Positions 9,619 to 18,139 of a stretch of DNA of 64,000 nucleotides are shown here, piece by piece. How positions within the stretch are numbered: the stretch's first letter is position 1; every line of letters begins with the position of its first letter. The position numbers were made by a program, and so were the translations under genes. The stretch covers positions 1-64,000 of the forward strand of contig NZ_JARXWI010000017.1 of assembly GCF_029893085.1 (NCBI RefSeq). The letters are read 5' to 3'. The DNA is from Parabacteroides sp. PFB2-10. GTDB taxonomy: Bacteria > Bacteroidota > Bacteroidia > Bacteroidales > Tannerellaceae. A model generated the notes under the pieces. The model worked only from the letters and a program-made list of their open reading frames with translations, was not told where the DNA came from and did not search any database.

Positions 9619-11211
9619 ATGAAAACAATATATAAGATTATATCTATTTTGTGTTTGTCGGCTATTGCAGCCTATAGCCACGCGGCTTCAGAAGCCGAAT
9701 ACGGGAAGGTGGAAAAATCCTGGGTGTTGCATGCCGACGGCAGTCAGACCTATCGCTACGCTATGGAATTGACCCTCTTCACCCATACGGCCATGAACAG
9801 CACCTACGGGGAAAGTTTCATTCTCTATAACCCGGCGTTTCAGGAATTGGAAATCCTGACATCCTATACCCGCCAGACGGACGGTACCATCATAAAGACA
9901 CCCGAAAACGCTTTCGTAGAGGTGCTTCCCCGCAATGCCGCCGATGCGCCGGCCTACAACCACCTGAAAGAGATGGTGGTGGTACATACCGGTTTGGAGC
10001 TCGGCGCCACGATCTACCTGGAATATATCTTGAAAACAAAGCCTGGCTATTTCGACGCACTCGACATCTACGAACCGCTGCAGGAAACATCTCCGGTGAA
10101 AAACTATACGGCGACCATTACCGTACCCGAAAACAGCCCTTTCCATTATCAACTCACCGGAATAATGGCCAAGGCAACGGAGGAGATAAAAGACGGATCG
10201 AAGACCGTTTCCTATTCATTGCGCAACGTGCCGGCCACCTCCCGCGAGTCTTTCCAGATGCAAAACCGCGACAACTCACCGCAGCTTGCCGCCTCCACCT
10301 ATGCCTCCATCGAAGAGGCCTTGTCGACTCTCTCGAAAAACCTCTACACAGGCTCCAACCTGGAAGCGGAAGCCTTTGCCGAGTATACCATTTACGACGA
10401 AACGGAAGACAAAGGCAAGGCAGAGTTAATCCAGAAGCATATTATTCAGAAAATGGGAACCAGCCAGGTTGCTTTGGAACAAACGGGCTATAAAACCCGT
10501 AATGTAAGCGAAGCCCTGCGTAGTGCCTACGGGACGGCTGCGGAAAAGGCCGCCCTGCTGGCTATCATGTTGAACTCGGTAGAGATCCCGGCCGAAGTGG
10601 TGGCTGTTTATCCGGGCCATGTGGATCCTGTCGGATTGAAAGGCCTTAAGCATCTATTTGTTCAGGCAAAAATAGCTGGTGAAGATACCTTTCTCTCTCC
10701 CCTAAGCCTGGCTGCCCCTACGGTTATGCCGCGCGGCGAATTGGATCAGATCTACACCCTTTCGGGCAAACGGATAGAGGTGAAGGCCGCCCCCCTTGTA
10801 ATCACTGAGAAGAGAGAAATCAAGCTGACAAGAGAGCAAAACAAGAACGGATACATTATCTATGCGTTGCCTACCATTCCCCAGGGGATCGACACATGGG
10901 GCATGCGTACCCTAAACACACAACGCAAAGAGGTGTTTGAAATTCCGTCGCTATTGGAAGAGGAGATCACGTATGAGATCACGTTGGAAGAGTATATCGA
11001 ATTGAAAACCACCACGTCCCGCCATATCACGCACGCGGCGATCGGATCGTTTTCGCAGACCATCAGCCAGGAAGGCAATCAGGTGATCGTGAAACGTGCG
11101 ATCCGGCTCGACAAACAGCAGTATTCGCCTGCCGAATATCAGTTGGTACGTGAACTTATCCAGGAATGGAATGACCCATCCGGACGGACACTTTTGTTTT
11201 CCATCATGTAA
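9619..11211 (+). CDS. Exported DUF3857 protein with degenerate transglutaminase core
   Basis: A 530-residue relative of the preceding gene. The frame extends upstream to 9571, overlapping its neighbour, but ATG 9619 opens directly onto a signal peptide (MKTIYKIISILCLSAIAAYS) and is preferred. Where the neighbour has RCGVCKD, this protein has YGTAAEKAAL, so the nucleophilic Cys is gone; the catalytic Asp segment PLDPTW is replaced by FLSPLSL. The His region (KHLFV) is roughly kept. The protein is therefore probably non-catalytic and may bind a ligand or partner the product of the gene before it. Confidence 0.8.
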   Translation: MKTIYKIISILCLSAIAAYSHAASEAEYGKVEKSWVLHADGSQTYRYAMELTLFTHTAMNSTYGESFILYNPAFQELEILTSYTRQTDGTIIKTPENAFVEVLPRNAADAPAYNHLKEMVVVHTGLELGATIYLEYILKTKPGYFDALDIYEPLQETSPVKNYTATITVPENSPFHYQLTGIMAKATEEIKDGSKTVSYSLRNVPATSRESFQMQNRDNSPQLAASTYASIEEALSTLSKNLYTGSNLEAEAFAEYTIYDETEDKGKAELIQKHIIQKMGTSQVALEQTGYKTRNVSEALRSAYGTAAEKAALLAIMLNSVEIPAEVVAVYPGHVDPVGLKGLKHLFVQAKIAGEDTFLSPLSLAAPTVMPRGELDQIYTLSGKRIEVKAAPLVITEKREIKLTREQNKNGYIIYALPTIPQGIDTWGMRTLNTQRKEVFEIPSLLEEEITYEITLEEYIELKTTTSRHITHAAIGSFSQTISQEGNQVIVKRAIRLDKQQYSPAEYQLVRELIQEWNDPSGRTLLFSIM

Positions 11212-11252
11212 ACAGGATTTAAAAAATCCTATTTTATCTTCTGAATTCCACA

Positions 11253-11298
11253 TTTTGTCTACTTTTCTGCACAGAATTGTAGACAAAAGATATCTTTG
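11253..11298 (+). promoter_or_regulatory. Candidate promoter with overlapping inverted-repeat operator
   Basis: TATCTTTG at 11291-11298 is a good -7 element for the acyltransferase gene starting at 11344. Immediately upstream, TTTTGTCTAC (11253-11262) and GTAGACAAAA (11279-11288) are perfect 10-base inverted arms with a 16-base spacer. They span the place where the -33 element should be, which is the arrangement expected of an operator or a competing structure. A small AT hairpin (11214-11230) ends the previous transcript weakly. Confidence 0.5.
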
Positions 11299-11343
11299 CG
11301 TTATCGTTGCATATCGTAACGCATCAGTAATACAATAAGGTGC

Positions 11344-12213
11344 ATGGGAAAAATAGTTGGATGGGTTTTGTATCAAAGTTTTTATGTTAGTCTATATGTA
11401 GTCGGCCTGTTGCCTATGCAGCTATTGTATAAGGTTTCTTCTTTTTCTTCTTATTTTATGTTCCACGTCCTTTCTTACCGGAAGCGTGTTGTCACCCAGA
11501 ACCTTTTGCGCTCATTCCCGGAGAAGAGTGAGGAGGAAAGAACTCGGATCGCCGCCGGGTTTTACCGTTGCTTTACGGATAATATCGTTGAGATCGTCAA
11601 ATTGTTCTCGATCCATCCGGAGAAACAGGCCGAGAAGGTATCCATCAGCGGCACGGAACAGCTCGTTGCCCAGTTGGAAAACAACAAACATGTGATTGTC
11701 TGTATGGGGCATTGTGCCAATTGGGAGATCCTAAACATATTGCCCTACCGGGGAGATATAAATATGTATGCCGTTTATAAGCCTTTGCGAAACAAGGCTG
11801 TTGACCGATTGTTCCTGACCCTGCGCTCCCGCTTTGGGCTGGGGCTCGTTCCGTCCAAATCCATTGTCAAGCATTTTCTGTCGAATAAGAACAACCCTTC
11901 GGTCTATTTTTTTATTGCCGATCAATGCCCGAAGGTGGTCGAAGAGAAATATCGACTGATGATGTTAAATCAAAAAACAAGTATGTTCTCCGGCGTAGAG
12001 AAACTGGCCCGTTCGACCGATGCCGCCGTGATGTATATGCACGTGACCCGATCCAGCCGGGGCAACTACGCCATCGAATACAAACTCATCTCGACACAAC
12101 CCAAACAAACCGAAGAGACCGAAATCATCCGCCACTACGCCTCCCTCCTCGAACAAAACATATTGGAAAACCCCAGCGATTGGCTTTGGTCGCATAAGCG
12201 CTGGAAGAGGTAG
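11344..12213 (+). CDS. Lipid A biosynthesis acyltransferase, LpxL/HtrB family
   Basis: A 289-residue inner-membrane acyltransferase expected to add a secondary acyl chain to the lipid A precursor. It has an N-terminal hydrophobic anchor, the HX4(D/E) catalytic motif His123-Cys-Ala-Asn-Trp-Glu128, an ADQCP segment, and the C-terminal WLWSHKRWK signature of the family. It is transcribed alone from its own -7 element. A second paralogue lies at 53389-54285; the two differ clearly in sequence and are not a recent duplication. Which acyl position each serves cannot be told from sequence. Confidence 0.88.
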   Translation: MGKIVGWVLYQSFYVSLYVVGLLPMQLLYKVSSFSSYFMFHVLSYRKRVVTQNLLRSFPEKSEEERTRIAAGFYRCFTDNIVEIVKLFSIHPEKQAEKVSISGTEQLVAQLENNKHVIVCMGHCANWEILNILPYRGDINMYAVYKPLRNKAVDRLFLTLRSRFGLGLVPSKSIVKHFLSNKNNPSVYFFIADQCPKVVEEKYRLMMLNQKTSMFSGVEKLARSTDAAVMYMHVTRSSRGNYAIEYKLISTQPKQTEETEIIRHYASLLEQNILENPSDWLWSHKRWKR

Positions 12214-12422
12214 ACTGTGATTACGCTGAATGCAGGATGGGCTATGATTTGATTCGTTTGACTTGAAGGATTACTCTGATTCTTAGTTCATCCGATAAAT
12301 GTGTGTTTGGAAGTTTGGATAGGGTGAGATAATGAACTGATTATTCATGTAAACAATCAAGAGAATCAGATAAATCAAAAAAATCAAATCATAGCCCATC
12401 CTGTATTCAAATAAATCACAGT
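12214..12422. repeat. 209-bp imperfect palindrome
   Basis: Arms 12214-12254 and 12382-12422 (41 bases each) are near-perfect reverse complements with a few mismatches. The centre continues the symmetry with segments such as TCTGATTCT and AGAATCAGA. The arm begins right after the TAG stop of the acyltransferase gene. It resembles a MITE-like or long hairpin element and could act as a processing or termination structure. No open frame of note lies in it. Confidence 0.8.
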
Positions 12423-12427
12423 TCAAG

Positions 12428-12590
12428 AAATATCATTTTGCTCTGCACTTCGCTTCGCTCGTTAAGCGATTTACAAATTGTCAAAAACGCAGGAGTTTTT
12501 TTCCGAAATCCCGGGACTTTGGAGATAAACTCCCGGGAGAAACATTTTTTAACGTATCATATTGTAAAGCAAAATGGCCTTTTTGCTTAC
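12428..12590 (+). repeat. Dispersed palindromic repeat, copy A
   Basis: Plus-oriented copy of a four-member intergenic repeat family. The shared core is CCCGGGACTTTGGAGA (12510-12525), then AAACTCCCGGGAGAAACA and a T-run; CCCGGGA and TCCCGGG form a hairpin. Downstream, GTAAAGCAAAA (12564-12574) faces CTTTTTGCTTAC. Compared with copy B it carries about 40 extra bases (12441-12480) between ATATCATTTTG and TCAAAA. Bases 12591-12688 show nothing further. Confidence 0.8.
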
Positions 12591-12688
12591 ATTTTGTCAA
12601 TTTAACTTTTCGCTCTTTTAGGGATCCGGATCGAAATCTTTTATTTTTTTCGGCGACAAATCGTACCGTCATGTTGAAGAGTTGGCAG

Positions 12689-12697
12689 TATATTTGC
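12689..12697 (+). promoter_or_regulatory. -7 element ahead of grpE
   Basis: TATATTTGC fits TAnnTTTG and would start a transcript about 105 bases upstream of the grpE ATG. No convincing -33 TTTG and no CIRCE operator are visible, so heat control of grpE-dnaJ is not explained by this sequence. Confidence 0.45.
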
Positions 12698-12809
12698 AAA
12701 CCTATTTATGTGTAAGCCTGTTTCCATAATATACTATCCTTGTGAAAGGGTGGTTTTTGGTATGGCTTTATACTTGTAAATCAATAAGAAACAAAAAAAT
12801 ATAGAAGAA

Positions 12810-13388
12810 ATGAACAAGGTGAATGAAGAGAGAAAGAGGGTGTCGGAAGATGATCCGATAAACGAATGTGCGACAAATTTGCAGGAAGAAGCACCCATTT
12901 CGTCAGATGAAACGGGTGAAAATGCTGACAATGTGGCTGACGGATGTGAAACACTACAGAAAAAGTACGATGAATTGAATGATTCGCATCTGCGTTTGAT
13001 GGCCGAGTTCGACAACTACCGTAAGCGCACATTGCGCGAGAAGGCGGACCTGATCAAAACCGGCGGAGAAACGACGCTGACAAACCTGTTGCCTGTGATC
13101 GACGATTTCGAGCGGGCGTTGCAAACCATCCGCGTGGCCGAAGATGTGAAAGCGGTGAGCGAAGGGGTGGAACTGATCTATACGAAATTCATGGCTTATC
13201 TGGCTCAGCAGGGCGTGCGTCCTATTGAGGCGATTGGCAAGACATTCGATACGGAGGCTTTTGAAGCTATCGCGACGATTCCGGCTCCGGAAGAAGATCT
13301 GAAAGGGAAAGTACTCGATTGTGTCCAGACCGGATACACATTGAACGACAAGGTCATCCGCCACTCTAAAGTGGTTGTGGGCGAATGA
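12810..13388 (+). CDS. grpE: Nucleotide exchange factor GrpE
   Basis: GrpE releases ADP from DnaK in the DnaK-DnaJ-GrpE chaperone cycle. The 192-residue protein has an acidic disordered N-terminus, a long coiled-coil start (LQKKYDELNDSHLRLMAEFD), the conserved FDNYRKRT motif, and a C-terminal beta-wing domain with GYTLNDKVIRHSKVVV. It precedes dnaJ by 32 bases in the same direction, an arrangement usual in Bacteroidota; dnaK is not in the window. Confidence 0.96.
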   Translation: MNKVNEERKRVSEDDPINECATNLQEEAPISSDETGENADNVADGCETLQKKYDELNDSHLRLMAEFDNYRKRTLREKADLIKTGGETTLTNLLPVIDDFERALQTIRVAEDVKAVSEGVELIYTKFMAYLAQQGVRPIEAIGKTFDTEAFEAIATIPAPEEDLKGKVLDCVQTGYTLNDKVIRHSKVVVGE

Positions 13389-13420
13389 CGAACAAGTGTT
13401 AAGAAGAAACAAACAAAACA

Positions 13421-14578
13421 ATGGCTAAAAGGGATTACTACGAAGTATTGGGCGTTGCTAAAACTGCCACCGTCGACGAGATAAAAAAAGCGTACCGTAA
13501 GAAAGCAATCGAATTCCATCCGGACAAGAATCCGGATAATAAAGAGGCGGAAGAGAAATTTAAAGAGGCGGCAGAGGCGTATGATGTCCTGAGTGACGCG
13601 CAGAAACGGCAGCGTTATGACCAGTTCGGACACGCCGGTATGGGCGGCGCTTCGGGTGGTGGTGGCTTCAGCGGCGGTATGTCGATGGAAGATATATTCT
13701 CCCAGTTCGGAGATATTTTCGGCGGCCATTTCGGTGGTTTTGGCGGCTTCAGTGGTTTTGGCGGCGGATCGCGTGGCGGACGCCGGGTGAACCGTGGGTC
13801 GGATCTTCGCGTGAAGGTGAAACTGAATCTGAAAGACATCGCTCATGGTGTAGAGAAGAAAATCAAGGTAAAGAAGTTTGTTCCCTGTAAACATTGTCAT
13901 GGATCGGGAGCTGAAGATGATAAGAGCGTTAAGACCTGCGACACATGCCACGGTAGTGGAGTCGTAACGCGCGTGACCAGTACCTTCCTCGGACAGATGC
14001 AGACTCAATCGGTTTGTCCTACCTGTAACGGAGAAGGAAAGGTGATTACCAAGAAATGTACCGTTTGTGCCGGTGAAGGCATCGTGAAAGACGACGATGT
14101 GATCACGATCAATGTACCGGCCGGTGTAGCAGAGGGTATGCAGTTGTCGATGAGTGGCAAAGGAAACGCGGCCCGTCATGGCGGCGTGAATGGCGACCTC
14201 CTGATCTTAGTAGAAGAGGAGGCGCATCCCGAACTGATCCGCGATGAGAATGATTTGCTTTATAACCTGTTGCTCACTGTTCCACAGGCTGCTTTGGGTA
14301 CCACGGTCGAAGTGCCTACCGTCGACGGCAAGGCCAAACTGAAGATCGATCCGGGCACGCAACCGGGCAAGGTGCTTCGTTTGCGCAACAAAGGGTTGCC
14401 CTCCATCAATAGCTACGGAACCGGCGATTTATTGGTGAATGTGAGCGTCTATATTCCTGAAGTATTGACTCCATCCGAGAAGGAAACCCTGACTGGTTGG
14501 GAGAACTCCCCGAATTTCCAGCCCAACAAAACTATGAAGGAGAAGATTTTCAGCAAGTTCAGGCACATGTTTGATTAA
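13421..14578 (+). CDS. dnaJ: Chaperone DnaJ
   Basis: Full type I DnaJ of 385 residues. The J domain (about 1-70) carries the HPD motif that stimulates the DnaK ATPase. A Gly/Phe-rich linker rich in GGFGGF follows (about 75-125). The zinc-binding domain has four CxxCxGxG-type repeats ([32 protein letters not shown]; the first position varies). The C-terminal substrate-binding domains end near residue 385. It is cotranscribed with grpE. Ten bases later the NusG-like gene starts, so the operon may continue. Confidence 0.97.
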   Translation: MAKRDYYEVLGVAKTATVDEIKKAYRKKAIEFHPDKNPDNKEAEEKFKEAAEAYDVLSDAQKRQRYDQFGHAGMGGASGGGGFSGGMSMEDIFSQFGDIFGGHFGGFGGFSGFGGGSRGGRRVNRGSDLRVKVKLNLKDIAHGVEKKIKVKKFVPCKHCHGSGAEDDKSVKTCDTCHGSGVVTRVTSTFLGQMQTQSVCPTCNGEGKVITKKCTVCAGEGIVKDDDVITINVPAGVAEGMQLSMSGKGNAARHGGVNGDLLILVEEEAHPELIRDENDLLYNLLLTVPQAALGTTVEVPTVDGKAKLKIDPGTQPGKVLRLRNKGLPSINSYGTGDLLVNVSVYIPEVLTPSEKETLTGWENSPNFQPNKTMKEKIFSKFRHMFD

Positions 14579-14588
14579 CGGGGAAGAA

Positions 14589-15080
14589 ATGGAAGAGGGG
14601 AAAGAGCATTGGTATGTTTTGTATACCGCGCCACGGGCCGAAAAGCAGGTACATGAGCGGATGAAAATCCAGGGTATGGAGAGCTGGTTGCCATTGCACC
14701 GTTCGCCACGCGTGTGGTCGGATCGGGTTAAAATGGTCGATATACCTCTTTTCCCTTCCTACCTGTTTGTGCGGACTACTGAGCACCAGGTTCATTCCCT
14801 ACTTCGTGTGTATGGGGTCTCCCGTCTGCTCTATTATAATGGGAAACCGGCAACTATCCGCCAAAAGGAGATCGATGCCATTGAACTGTTCCTGCAAGAG
14901 GCATCCGAACGTCGGCTGTTGCCGGGCGATGAGGTGGAGATACTCTGTGGGGCAATGAAAAATGTATCCGGTAAGGTAAAGAAGGTAAAGAAAAACTACC
15001 TTTTGCTTTACCTGGAGCAATTAGGGGCAACCGTTTGTGTGAACCTGCATGAGGTGGCGCCGCTCAAACGACTGAAATAG
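14589..15080 (+). CDS. UpxY/NusG-like transcription antitermination factor, orphan
   Basis: A 163-residue specialised NusG paralogue. The NGN domain starts with HWYVLYTAPRAEKQVHERM and contains the family segment PLFPSYLFVR. A KOW-type C-terminal domain follows (PGDEVEILCGAMKNVSGKVKK). In Bacteroides such UpxY proteins usually head capsule or exopolysaccharide operons and prevent premature termination there. Here it follows dnaJ by 10 bases and no capsule genes are nearby. The frame could start at a TTG at 14571 overlapping dnaJ, but ATG 14589 is preferred. Its target operon is unknown. Confidence 0.82.
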   Translation: MEEGKEHWYVLYTAPRAEKQVHERMKIQGMESWLPLHRSPRVWSDRVKMVDIPLFPSYLFVRTTEHQVHSLLRVYGVSRLLYYNGKPATIRQKEIDAIELFLQEASERRLLPGDEVEILCGAMKNVSGKVKKVKKNYLLLYLEQLGATVCVNLHEVAPLKRLK

Positions 15081-15134
15081 TCCGACAAAGCGAAATGCCC
15101 TGATAAAAGCCTTCGTCAACCGCCAAAAAAAATG

Positions 15135-15142
15135 TAAGTTTG
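15135..15142 (+). promoter_or_regulatory. -7 element ahead of the conserved unknown gene
   Basis: TAAGTTTG fits TAnnTTTG, 30 bases upstream of the ATG at 15172. No clear -33 element. Confidence 0.45.
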
Positions 15143-15171
15143 TGCCTCAAATTCAATAAAGAGAAAAAACA

Positions 15172-15807
15172 ATGAGTATATTTTCAAAGATTTTCGGAAG
15201 AAAGAAAACGGAGACCGGGTTGGTGGACAGTGAACGAACCATGGAGGAGTTTATGACCTTTGTGCGGGTGTATTACCAAGGGGTTATTGCCGTGAATTTA
15301 GGCGTTACCAACATGAATATGTTGCCCGATCTTGCCCTGTTTAAACGGATGCTGAAGATCCCGACACAAAACAACAAACCCGGCCTGGCCGAGAAGTCGA
15401 AAGTAAAGAAGGTATTGATGGCGGATTACGATCTGAAGGACTCTTTCTTCAGGGAGATCGACGCCTCGGTAAAGAAAAACTGCAAGAAGCAACAGGATAT
15501 ACAATCTTACTTCTTTAAATTTCAAGGCTTTTGCAATGATCTCTTCTCGCTCTTGGACAATCTGATGAAATGGAAGTTCCGTCTTTCTATGCTCAACAAG
15601 AAATTATTGTATCAGCAAACGGAGAAAACGGTGCATGACATTGTAACCAAATCCGAATGGAAAGAGGTCAACGATCAGAAAGCGGCCTGGAGTGTTCGTA
15701 AGACGGCAGAGGTGTTGGGCTATTCGGAAGAGTGGATGACCGATTTTATCTATAACATTGTGTTATTGGCCAAGAACGAGGCCAAGATGAACGCCAAGAA
15801 AAAATAA
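15172..15807 (+). CDS. Conserved hypothetical protein, cytoplasmic
   Basis: I do not recognise a named family. The 211-residue protein is lysine-rich, begins MSIFSKIFGRKK, lacks a signal peptide or membrane segment, and looks mostly helical, with Leu/Phe-rich stretches such as FCNDLFSLLDNLMKWKFRLSML. The C-terminal part (KTAEVLGYSEEWMTDFIYNI) is helical and ends in a basic tail. It has its own -7 element and is followed after one base by the glycosylase-fold gene, so the two are probably cotranscribed. A nucleic-acid role is conceivable from the neighbour and the basic charge but is not shown. Confidence 0.75.
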   Translation: MSIFSKIFGRKKTETGLVDSERTMEEFMTFVRVYYQGVIAVNLGVTNMNMLPDLALFKRMLKIPTQNNKPGLAEKSKVKKVLMADYDLKDSFFREIDASVKKNCKKQQDIQSYFFKFQGFCNDLFSLLDNLMKWKFRLSMLNKKLLYQQTEKTVHDIVTKSEWKEVNDQKAAWSVRKTAEVLGYSEEWMTDFIYNIVLLAKNEAKMNAKKK

Positions 15808-15808
15808 T

Positions 15809-16390
15809 ATGGAAGTCCGGACGGAACAACATCCTCTGGGCTTTTTTTTGCCCCCTAACTGCCGATTGTTGATGCTGGGCAGCTTTCCTCCTCCCAAGGC
15901 CCGCTGGTCGATGGACTTTTACTATCCGAACATTATCAACGATATGTGGCGGATAATGGGACTGATATTCTACGAAGACAAAGACTATTTCCTGGCCAAT
16001 CCGAAAGCTTTCAGCCGTGAGAAGGCAGTTGCCTTTTGTGAAGCGAAGGGCATTGGTCTGGGAGATACGGCGGTCGAAGTGATTCGCCAGAAGGCAAACG
16101 CATCGGATAAATTCCTCGAAGTAGTCAAGCCGTTGGATCTGTCTGTTATCCTGCCAGCAATACCCCAATGCCAGGCGATTGCTGTTACGGGACAGAAGGC
16201 GATGGACACGATACTTTCCCTGTTGCCCGGCACGAAAGAACCTACCGTTGGCGGAAGCGTCGTCGTTGATTACAAAGGACATTCGCTATTGCTTTTCCGG
16301 ATGCCCTCTTCCTCGAGAGCTTATCCAAAACCATTGATCGAGAAGGCTGAGGTCTATAAAAGCATGTTTGAAACGTTGAAAATGGTATAA
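15809..16390 (+). CDS. Uracil-DNA glycosylase superfamily protein (HDG-like)
   Basis: A 193-residue protein with the uracil-DNA glycosylase fold. Motif A reads LMLGSFPPPKARWSMDFYYP followed by NIINDMW, resembling the GS.P...YY..P.N.FW signature of the hypoxanthine-DNA glycosylase branch. The C-terminal loop FRMPSSSRAYP matches the LPSTSPA loop position. It would excise deaminated or alkylated bases. The call is by motif only: the subfamily and base specificity remain open. It starts one base after the stop of the preceding unknown gene. Confidence 0.7.
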   Translation: MEVRTEQHPLGFFLPPNCRLLMLGSFPPPKARWSMDFYYPNIINDMWRIMGLIFYEDKDYFLANPKAFSREKAVAFCEAKGIGLGDTAVEVIRQKANASDKFLEVVKPLDLSVILPAIPQCQAIAVTGQKAMDTILSLLPGTKEPTVGGSVVVDYKGHSLLLFRMPSSSRAYPKPLIEKAEVYKSMFETLKMV

Positions 16391-16530
16391 AAATGTTGTA
16401 ATACAAATATTAAACGTTAAATTACTATGTTATTTCTTTTCAGATAGAAAGTAAAAGGCTATTTTTATTGCCGATAAAAAATAGTGGGAATACTATTACA
16501 TTCTGAAAGAACGAATATGTTTTAAAAACC

Positions 16531-18114
16531 ATGCGTAAAAACACTTTGTCAAAGCATTATCATTCTGGCAAAAAAAGAAATTTCTTTAAGAAAAGAACCT
16601 TTATCTTTTTTATTGGCCTCATTCTGGGAATAGCAATCGTCGTATCTGCTTACCTTACCTCTGTTCATTTTTCAACAGACGAATCTTGTATGGTCTGCCA
16701 TGTGCATCCGCATGTGGAAGATAGTTGGAAACTTTCAACGCACGTGAATAACGGAAGCGGCGTAAAAGTGAGTTGCGTCGATTGCCATCTTCCGCCACAG
16801 AACGATACGTGGGATCATTATACAGCTAAACTGAAGCTGGGACTGAAGGATGTTTGGGGTTATATGACAAAAGACAGTGCCGACTTTGACTGGGATATGA
16901 AGTCGGAGTTGGATCATGCCGTAAAATATATACCGAATCAATCTTGTGTAAAATGCCATCAGAACCTTTTCCCCGAAGGCATTACATCGGATGGTATTAC
17001 CGCCCATCTCTATTATGAGGAAAATGAAAAGAAATTGAACCTGCAATGTATCAGTTGCCACTTAGACGTGGGGCATTATAATCCGAACTATACCCATTCG
17101 AAACTAACGGGCATACCGGGAGTTACTTTTGGTGTAACGATAGATCCGAGCATGTACTTTAAGGAACCAACCAAGGTGAATGCCTTCGAGGACTTTGAAG
17201 AACAGATTCCGGGCACGGCTGTAACCGTAGCCATGAAGGCGATACCGGGCGGCACGTTCCAAATGGGTAGCACAGCAAAAGAGCCATTCCGCAAAGAAGA
17301 CGAGGGACCGGTGCGTACGGTAACGGTTAGCCCATTCTTCATGGCAGAAATAGAGACCTCCTGGGATCAATACTGGGCATTCTATGCGCAAACCATGAGC
17401 GAAGGACGTATTCCGCCTGAAGATGTGTATGCCAACAACAGTAATCCGGAGGTAGATGCCATTTCCGGTCCGACTCCTCCGTTTGGATTCCCTGATCAGG
17501 GTTGGGGCGGAGGCGAGCGTCCGGCCATCACCATGACACACTATGCTGCAGAGACATTCTGCCAATGGCTGTCGCAAAAGACAGGTAAGAAATACCGGTT
17601 GCCGACAGAAGCCGAATGGGAATACGCGGCACGTGGAGGCACGGAGACGCCTTATTTCTTCCCGGGCAGTCCGAAGGATTATTCTAACCTGGGATTCTGG
17701 CGCAAAATCTTTGATGCCAAGACAGACAGTATTTCACCGTATGTGATTTATACGAATAATAGCCGCAATCGCACACAGGAGCCAAGCGTTGTTCGGGCAA
17801 ATCCATTCGGATTGAAGAATATGTCGGGTAACGTAATGGAATATTGTGCGGATAAATACGATGAGAAAGCTTATAGCAAATGGGCAGAGCAGGTAACAGA
17901 TCCGCTGGTTACCGAAGGTGAGGAATGGGTTGTGCGTGGGGGTAATTACGCTTCCGATGCGTCGGAACTGCGCGTGGCAGCTCGTGATTATACAAAACAT
18001 GACACCTGGTTAAAGACCGACCCGCAACAGCCTAAGAGTATCTGGTGGTATTCGGATATTCGTGGCGTTGGTTTCCGCGTGGTTTGTGAACCGGCATCAG
18101 CAATAGAACAGTAA
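16531..18114 (+). CDS. NapC/NirT-type tetrahaem cytochrome c fused to FGE-like (SUMF1) domain
   Basis: A 527-residue membrane-anchored fusion. After a basic N-terminus comes one transmembrane segment (about 23-45), then four haem c motifs: CMVCH (53-57), CVDCH (82-86), CVKCH (139-143) and CISCH (173-177), as in NapC/NirT quinol dehydrogenases. From about 235 to 525 follows a formylglycine-generating-enzyme-like fold with IPGGTFQMGS, YRLPTEAEWEYAARGG, NMSGNVMEYCAD and RGVGFRVVC. The pair of active-site Cys expected after the RGG motif is absent (RGGNYASDASELRVAARD), so it is not a standard formylglycine enzyme. It heads a cluster with two Tat-exported lipoproteins and could pass their electrons to or from the quinone pool. 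The domain call is firm; the role is inference. Confidence 0.85.
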   Translation: MRKNTLSKHYHSGKKRNFFKKRTFIFFIGLILGIAIVVSAYLTSVHFSTDESCMVCHVHPHVEDSWKLSTHVNNGSGVKVSCVDCHLPPQNDTWDHYTAKLKLGLKDVWGYMTKDSADFDWDMKSELDHAVKYIPNQSCVKCHQNLFPEGITSDGITAHLYYEENEKKLNLQCISCHLDVGHYNPNYTHSKLTGIPGVTFGVTIDPSMYFKEPTKVNAFEDFEEQIPGTAVTVAMKAIPGGTFQMGSTAKEPFRKEDEGPVRTVTVSPFFMAEIETSWDQYWAFYAQTMSEGRIPPEDVYANNSNPEVDAISGPTPPFGFPDQGWGGGERPAITMTHYAAETFCQWLSQKTGKKYRLPTEAEWEYAARGGTETPYFFPGSPKDYSNLGFWRKIFDAKTDSISPYVIYTNNSRNRTQEPSVVRANPFGLKNMSGNVMEYCADKYDEKAYSKWAEQVTDPLVTEGEEWVVRGGNYASDASELRVAARDYTKHDTWLKTDPQQPKSIWWYSDIRGVGFRVVCEPASAIEQ

Positions 18115-18139
18115 ACAACCGAAATAATAATCTATTATC

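Noticed and set aside
13205-14179. 324-codon minus-strand frame over grpE and dnaJ
   Set aside because: Shadow of two highly conserved plus-strand genes.
14589-15080. Start of a capsule biosynthesis locus
   Set aside because: The UpxY-like gene is followed by an unknown protein and a glycosylase, not by polysaccharide genes.
17221-18114. Bona fide formylglycine-generating enzyme for sulfatase maturation
   Set aside because: The catalytic cysteine pair is missing and no sulfatase gene lies in the window.
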